Shown piece by piece: positions 1 through 4,022 of a stretch of 6,144 nt of DNA; within the stretch, counting starts at the first letter, position 1, and every line of letters starts with the position of its first letter. The notes under the pieces are model-generated. The model was given only the letters and a program-made list of their open reading frames with translations, did no database searches and was not told the origin of the DNA. The translations under genes were made by a program, and so were the position numbers. This DNA is from Bacteroidales bacterium (GTDB lineage: Bacteria > Bacteroidota > Bacteroidia > Bacteroidales > UBA4181), in assembly GCA_031264715.1 (NCBI GenBank), contig JAISDP010000254.1:1-6144 (forward strand), written 5' to 3'.

Positions 1-19
1 ACGAATACGTTTGCTGCGA

Positions 20-107
20 CACAGGGCGTTGCCCTGTGCTAATGATATCGCTCTTTCAGAGCTATTTACAATTACCATAATCTACCGACCACGACCGGGC
101 AACGCCC
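20..107. repeat. REP-like cluster of three short hairpins
   Basis: Three small inverted repeats lie in a row. The first is a perfect 8-bp stem with a GTT loop (20-27 with 31-38). The second is a 5-bp stem GCTCT/AGAGC with a TTC loop (50-54 with 58-62). The third is a GGGC/GCCC stem with an AAC loop (97-100 with 104-107). The core GGGCGTTGCCC of the first reappears as its reverse complement at 97-107. No convincing reading frame covers the stretch. Short palindromic intergenic repeats of this look are common in Bacteroidetes genomes, so an REP- or MITE-like element is the likely identity (inference). It lies downstream of the stress-protein gene, where it could also help end transcription. Positions 108-194 show nothing recognisable. 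Confidence 0.5.
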
Positions 108-194
108 TACGAACCGGGGATGCACAATATCAATTTTGAATTGCTCCCTTTTATGTGATTTATCTTGTGTATGCAATTCTCCAGCACATACGCC

Positions 195-995
195 TCATTT
201 TACGACCTTGAAATCCGCTTCCCGGTTAAAACACAGCACCGGTATCTTATCGGCGTTGGTAATCAGTTTTTCCTCCCTCAGTCCGAACAGGAATTTACGG
301 AACAAAGAGGCTGCTTCCATCTGTATCACAATCATATCCGCACCCCTGGACAATTCCAGTATCAATTCGGCTGTGTTCTTCTCCTTGTCGTGTGTGACAA
401 AGTTGGTCTTGATCCCTTGACTTTCCATCACTTTACCCATCAAGGCCAGACTGCCGGAAATATTTCTTTCTTTTGCCGTTCCCTTCCCCGATGGGGTAAT
501 AACGGACATCACGGCATCGGGATAATATTCGCTGAAAAGAATCACCCGCCTCAATTTTTCATCATGCCGATTCAAAAAATTGATGGGGAAAGCAATGTTT
601 TTCAATGCAACGTCGTTTGGTGGCCCTTGTATTACAAGGAAAGGTGTTGAAGTACCCGACAGTATTTTGATCGTATGTACCCCACCCCCGGTTTTCAGAA
701 CCACCAATGAAGGATTTAGCTCTTTAGCAACAGCTTTAATAACCGAATACGGTTGACTACCCTGGCGAACCATCGTTTCGGGCCGAATATCAAACCTGTC
801 AAAACATTCTTCGGCAACAAAACTCATTTTTTTCTCCATCGCCGGGATATCTGCTTCCCGCGCCGAAACATGCAATAACACCAAACGGCTACTCATCGAC
901 ATCGACATATAAGCGCCGTGTTCTATTGCTTGATATGCCAAAGGCGAGAAATCACAAGGAACCAGCACCAGATGACCTTTATCTGCAGTATTCAT
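195..995 (-). CDS. Universal stress protein (UspA family), tandem-domain type
   Basis: A 266-residue cytoplasmic protein of the UspA superfamily, starting at ATG 993-995 and ending in TGA. The N-terminus (HLVLVPCDFSPLAYQAIEHG) is the typical first strand and helix of a Usp domain. A second strand follows (RLVLLHVSA), then the alternating strand/helix pattern ending at about residue 125 with STPFLVIQG. A second, more diverged Usp-like half follows (RRVILFSEY near residue 150, ADMIVIQMEA near 225, IPVLCFN near 250). The length fits two-domain Usp proteins of Bacteroidetes. The G-2X-G-9X-G(S/T) ATP-binding motif is not clearly preserved in either half (GGGVHTIKILSGTS is the nearest), so nucleotide binding is uncertain. 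Members are usually linked to stress or growth-arrest survival, but the specific role here is unknown. No Shine-Dalgarno is visible, as is common in the phylum. It is divergent from the phosphatase gene. Confidence 0.85.
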   Translation of the reverse strand: MNTADKGHLVLVPCDFSPLAYQAIEHGAYMSMSMSSRLVLLHVSAREADIPAMEKKMSFVAEECFDRFDIRPETMVRQGSQPYSVIKAVAKELNPSLVVLKTGGGVHTIKILSGTSTPFLVIQGPPNDVALKNIAFPINFLNRHDEKLRRVILFSEYYPDAVMSVITPSGKGTAKERNISGSLALMGKVMESQGIKTNFVTHDKEKNTAELILELSRGADMIVIQMEAASLFRKFLFGLREEKLITNADKIPVLCFNREADFKVVK

Positions 996-1028
996 GATAC
1001 TTTACTTAATTTTATTTTAAATGAAAAC

Positions 1029-1036
1029 CAAAATTA
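1029..1036 (-). promoter_or_regulatory. Possible -7 element for the universal stress protein gene
   Basis: On the minus strand this reads TAATTTTG, matching the Bacteroidetes TAnnTTTG -7 consensus, 33 bases upstream of the start codon. No clear TTTG -33 element is found at the usual distance (the nearest resemblance is around 1059-1062), so the assignment is weak. Confidence 0.35.
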
Positions 1037-1045
1037 TCATTTATT

Positions 1046-1075
1046 TTTGACTTTTTTACAGAAATCTTAACTTTG
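1046..1075 (+). promoter_or_regulatory. Bacteroidetes-type promoter for the phosphatase gene
   Basis: TTTG at 1046-1049 and TAACTTTG at 1068-1075 fit the -33 TTTG and -7 TAnnTTTG elements of Bacteroidetes sigma-ABfr promoters, with an 18-base spacer (19-21 is typical). Transcription would start near 1082, giving an untranslated leader of about 95 bases before ATG 1178. No riboswitch-like fold was recognised in the leader. Confidence 0.55.
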
Positions 1076-1177
1076 TCGTGTTAAAAACAGGTATTTTGTT
1101 TTATTCAACACCATTTGAAAAGGATTTTGTTGATGAAAGATTCGAAATTAACCCAAAAACATTAGAACATCCATTGT

Positions 1178-1987
1178 ATGAAAATTCATCTCATATTGAT
1201 GCTTGCCGTATTACCGGTAGCTGCTGAAGCGCAGAGACAGCCGCAAAAACGCGAAGTTGCACTCGAAGGCGCCTTTAATTTCAGGGATTTGGGAGGGTAC
1301 ACCGCCACCGATTATCGACGTATCACCATGAGACGTGTTTATCGTGCGGACGAAATCGGCAAATTGACCGATGCAGACATGGAAGAACTGAAACGCCGGA
1401 AAATCTATACCGTAATCGACTTTCGCAGCGAAGATGAGGCTGCCGCTGCTCCCGACCGACTGTTACCGGGCGCCGATTACCTGTTGTTGCCCGCCGGCAG
1501 CGGCAATTCTACCGACTCGGCAATATCCGCCAAAGGGCATGTTTCGGGTACGGATGCAATGGTTGCTTTCTATTCGGATATATCTGCTTTCAAGGAAAAA
1601 TACAGGCCATTTTTCCGTAAGCTGCTGATGTTGCCCGACACATCGGCAATAGTGTTTCACTGTTCGGCCGGTAAGGATCATACAGGCATCGCAGCAGCAT
1701 TATTCCTGTATATCATGGATGTACCCAGGGAAACAATCATGGCCGACTACATGGCTACCAATATTTACCGCAAGGTCGAAAACGAAAAAATGATCGATTC
1801 CCTGGTGAACGAACAGGGTATCGACCGCGGAACGGCCACCGAAATTATGGAAGCAAACCCGCTCTATCTCGAAGCTGTATTCAGTGCGCTTAAAAGGAAG
1901 TACGGCAGCATTGATTCGTTCCTGTATAAAGAATTGGGAATGGATGAACCGGTTAAACTAAGACTCAGGGAAAAATTCCTCCAGTAA
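1178..1987 (+). CDS. Exported tyrosine-phosphatase-family protein with altered catalytic Arg
   Basis: A 269-residue protein of the tyrosine/serine phosphatase family resembling Pfam Tyr_phosphatase3 (dual-specificity-like). Residues 1-18 form a short signal peptide (hydrophobic run LILMLAVLPVA, likely cleavage after AEA), so it probably acts in the periplasm or on the envelope. The family hallmarks NFRDLGGY (34-41), the RRVYRAD segment and IDFRS are present. The P-loop reads HCSAGKDHTG at 161-170: nucleophile Cys162 is kept, but the Arg of the CX5R motif, which binds phosphate, is His168 (codon CAT at 1679-1681). Activity is therefore doubtful; it could be a pseudophosphatase that still binds a ligand, or a variant enzyme. 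The start was chosen because it supplies the signal peptide. No strong Shine-Dalgarno is seen. It ends 44 bases from the convergent ABC-F gene. The substrate cannot be named. Confidence 0.85.
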   Translation: MKIHLILMLAVLPVAAEAQRQPQKREVALEGAFNFRDLGGYTATDYRRITMRRVYRADEIGKLTDADMEELKRRKIYTVIDFRSEDEAAAAPDRLLPGADYLLLPAGSGNSTDSAISAKGHVSGTDAMVAFYSDISAFKEKYRPFFRKLLMLPDTSAIVFHCSAGKDHTGIAAALFLYIMDVPRETIMADYMATNIYRKVENEKMIDSLVNEQGIDRGTATEIMEANPLYLEAVFSALKRKYGSIDSFLYKELGMDEPVKLRLREKFLQ

Positions 1988-2031
1988 TGTTGTGTCCCTA
2001 TAAAGGCTGTTTTGCGGCTTTGCGGGAAAAA

Positions 2032-3645
2032 TCACTTATACATCTTTGCCCGCACAGCCTTGATACTGTCGGAAGCGATATAGTCATCGTATTCCATCAT
2101 CTTGTCGATGATGCCATTGGGCGTCAGTTCTATAATACGGTTACATACGGTTTGTATCATTTCGTGGTCGTGGCTCGACATCAGCACCACGCCCTTGAAG
2201 GTCTTGAGCGTATTGTTGAATGACTGTATGGATTCCAGGTCGAGGTGATTCGCAGGCGTATCGAGCACCAGGCAATTGGGGTTGCGAAGCATCATGCGCG
2301 AAATCATGCAGCGTTGCTTTTCACCGCCCGACAGCACATTGGCTTTTTTCAACACTTCCTCGCCCGAAAACAGCATCTTGCCAAGATACCCCTTCAGGTA
2401 AGTTTCGTGGGTATCGTCGGAATATTGTGCTATCCAGTCCACCAGGTTCATATCCGTATCAAAGAACGGGGCATTGTTGAGCGGCAGGTACGACGTGGTG
2501 ATGGTTTGTCCCCATTCGCAGGCGCCGGCCGAAGCAGCCTTTTCGCCGCAGATGATCTCGAAAAATGCGGTCATTGCACGATAATCGCGCGAAAGGAATA
2601 TAATCTTGTCGTCCTTCTCCACATTAAATGATACGCCTTTGAACAGCGTCGTTCCCTCGATGCTTGCGCCGAGGTCGCGTACTTCCAGTATTTTATTGCC
2701 GGTTTCGCGTTCGGGCGTGAAAATAATGCCCGGATAACGGCGCGACGAAGGTTCAATTTCCTCGATGTTCAGTTTCTCAATCATCTTCCTGCGGCTGGTA
2801 GTCTGTTTCGATTTCGCCACATTAGCGCTGAACCTGCGGATAAACTCTTCCAGTTCCTTCTTCTTTTCCTCGGCTTTCCTGTTCTGCTGCTGCTGCTGGC
2901 GAAGGGCTAACTGGCTCGACTCGTACCAGAAACTGTAGTTGCCTGCAAACTGCTTTACCCTGCCGAAATCTATATCCACCGTGCTGGTCGACACCGCATC
3001 GAGGAAGTGCCGGTCATGCGACACTACCAGTACTGTATTTTCAAATTCCGAAAGGTAGTTTTCGAGCCACGTCACGGTCTCAATGTCCAGGTCGTTTGTA
3101 GGCTCATCCAGAAGCAGATTGTCCGGCTTGCCAAAAAGCGCCCGGGCCAGCAGGATACGTACTTTTTCTTTCCCGCTGAGGTCGCCCATCTGCGCATCAT
3201 GCAATTCTTCCCTGATACCAAGGCCGCTTAGCAGGCTTGCGGCATCGCTTTCGGCATTCCAGCCATTGAGCCCGGCGAATTTTTCTTCGAGTTCCGATAC
3301 GCGGATACCGTCAGCATCAGTGAAATCGGGCTTGGCATACAATGCGTCCTTTTCCTTCATGATGCTCCAAAGCACGGAATGACCCTGCAACACGGTATCC
3401 ATCACCGTGAAACCGTCAAAAGCGAAGTGATCCTGGCTCAGTACCGACAGCCGGTCGCCCGGACCAAAAGATACGGAACCGCCAGTAGGGTAACAGTCGC
3501 CGTTCAGAATTTTCAAAAATGTTGATTTCCCGGCTCCATTGGCGCCAATGATGCCATAACAATTGCCCGGAGTAAATTTCATATTCACATCCTGGAACAA
3601 TACCCGCTTGCCAAATTGTAGGCTTAAATTGCTTACCGTTATCAT
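2032..3645 (-). CDS. ABC-F family ATPase (ribosome-associated type)
   Basis: A 537-residue soluble protein with two ABC ATPase domains and no membrane segments, as in ABC-F translation factors that bind the ribosomal E site. NBD1 is complete: Walker A GANGAGKST (34-42), signature LSGKEK (156-161), Walker B LLLDEP with Asp180/Glu181, and H-loop His210. A charged helical linker follows (about 245-297, with a Q5 run), matching the P-site tRNA interaction motif region. NBD2 is unusual: where Walker A belongs (350-360) it reads FLSRDYRAMTA with no GKS/T, and the Walker B Glu is Thr463 (LVLDTP), while LSGGEKQR (438-445) and His492 remain. The length and overall plan resemble YbiT-like proteins common in Bacteroidetes. 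The open frame extends to 3897, but ATG 3645 is preferred: it begins the conserved NBD1, has AGGAGA 11 bases upstream, and lies downstream of a good promoter. A role in relieving ribosome stalling is likely; antibiotic resistance is not implied. Confidence 0.9.
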   Translation of the reverse strand: MITVSNLSLQFGKRVLFQDVNMKFTPGNCYGIIGANGAGKSTFLKILNGDCYPTGGSVSFGPGDRLSVLSQDHFAFDGFTVMDTVLQGHSVLWSIMKEKDALYAKPDFTDADGIRVSELEEKFAGLNGWNAESDAASLLSGLGIREELHDAQMGDLSGKEKVRILLARALFGKPDNLLLDEPTNDLDIETVTWLENYLSEFENTVLVVSHDRHFLDAVSTSTVDIDFGRVKQFAGNYSFWYESSQLALRQQQQQNRKAEEKKKELEEFIRRFSANVAKSKQTTSRRKMIEKLNIEEIEPSSRRYPGIIFTPERETGNKILEVRDLGASIEGTTLFKGVSFNVEKDDKIIFLSRDYRAMTAFFEIICGEKAASAGACEWGQTITTSYLPLNNAPFFDTDMNLVDWIAQYSDDTHETYLKGYLGKMLFSGEEVLKKANVLSGGEKQRCMISRMMLRNPNCLVLDTPANHLDLESIQSFNNTLKTFKGVVLMSSHDHEMIQTVCNRIIELTPNGIIDKMMEYDDYIASDSIKAVRAKMYK

Positions 3646-3656
3646 TTTACTATATG

Positions 3657-3662
3657 TCTCCT
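3657..3662 (-). promoter_or_regulatory. Ribosome binding site deciding the ABC-F start
   Basis: On the minus strand AGGAGA ends 11 bases before ATG 3645. It is the only good Shine-Dalgarno-like site near the candidate starts of this gene and supports the 537-residue form over the longer open frame. Confidence 0.6.
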
Positions 3663-3679
3663 GTATTTTTCCGAGGGCG

Positions 3680-3711
3680 CAAAGGTAAGGCCAATTGTAC
3701 GAAAAGCCAAA
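3680..3711 (-). promoter_or_regulatory. Bacteroidetes-type promoter for the ABC-F gene
   Basis: Read on the minus strand, TTTG (3711-3708) is followed after exactly 20 bases by TACCTTTG (3687-3680). This matches the -33 TTTG / -7 TAnnTTTG consensus at typical spacing. Transcription would start near 3673, leaving a leader of about 28 bases with the AGGAGA site inside. It places the promoter inside the apparent N-terminal extension of the open frame, so that extension is very unlikely to be translated. Confidence 0.7.
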
Positions 3712-3747
3712 TGAAAGTTTTTGGGAGTGCAATTCAATTGGTCGCAT

Positions 3748-3774
3748 AAAAAAACGTGCACCGTCTGTTTTTTT
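3748..3774. other. A7C/GT7 inverted repeat, possible weak terminator
   Basis: AAAAAAAC (3748-3755) pairs with GTTTTTTT (3767-3774) around an 11-base loop. The stem is almost all A-T and would be weak; it could act as a terminator in either direction or be chance. It lies in the stretch between the ABC-F promoter and the phage-like DNA. Apart from this repeat, nothing supportable is seen between 3712 and about 3846. Confidence 0.2.
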
Positions 3775-3845
3775 CCCCTGTAAGGTGACGAATGTGGTAT
3801 GTTTGTTCGCAAGGTGCTGCCATTCGCTATTGTTCGTCGCTTTTT

Positions 3846-3902
3846 TAGAACTTTTCAGGAACAAAACGCCCATATCATGCAGGAAGTTCAGCAGCAATAA
3901 GC
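3846..3902. other. Junction zone between chromosomal and phage-like DNA
   Basis: Left of this zone the DNA has the promoter pattern and composition of the ABC-F upstream region. Right of it, coding-like AT-rich sequence begins on the plus strand without a start codon. In frame 3 the open stretch begins after TAG 3846-3848. A second frame (frame 1, ATG 3799 to TAA 3898) is also open across it; adding one A at its end would join it to the downstream protein, but this is speculative. No tRNA gene, integrase, direct repeat or IS end is visible. The limits given are approximate. Confidence 0.4.
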
Positions 3903-4022
3903 GTTGAGACTGTAGATAATTTTATAAGTCAGTTCTTCAGGAAGGATGAATATTATCGATTATTCGGAATTACTGAAAGCGACAGCGTTGATCCTGCAAC
4001 ACGACGGGAAGTAACAATATAT
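3903..4022 (+). pseudogene. 5' fragment of the polyvalent protein, in a shifted frame
   Basis: Frame 3 reads about 40 residues that look like real protein (beginning VETVDNFISQFFRKDEYY and ending REVTIY), with strong purine-any-pyrimidine codon bias and no stop until TAA 4047. From about 4022 the convincing frame is frame 2 (IPTAPLGIKNNALEYRYG). Removing one TA from the TATATA run at 4018-4023 joins them as REVTIYIPTAPLG. The segment is therefore probably the upstream part of the same protein, separated by a frameshift that could be mutation, sequencing error or programmed. No start codon is seen, so the true N-terminus is missing or lies across the junction. Frame 2 over the same bases is an alternative, but it needs three more TGA-Trp codons (3947, 3974, 3989) and hits TAA at 3917. 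Confidence 0.45.

Noticed and set aside
1988..2031. Bidirectional terminator between the convergent phosphatase and ABC-F genes
   Set aside because: The position is right, but no stem pairs well (the AAAGGC and GGCTTT parts are not complementary).
3646..3897. N-terminal extension of the ABC-F open frame (84 residues, TTG start)
   Set aside because: It contains the likely promoter and the ribosome binding site, the conserved domain begins at ATG 3645, and the extra residues show no family match.
3799..3900. Short plus-strand ORF ending in Gln-rich residues (ATG 3799 to TAA 3898)
   Set aside because: 33 residues, no recognisable domain and no clear ribosome site; it lies across the junction. 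It could be a fragment but cannot be supported as a gene.
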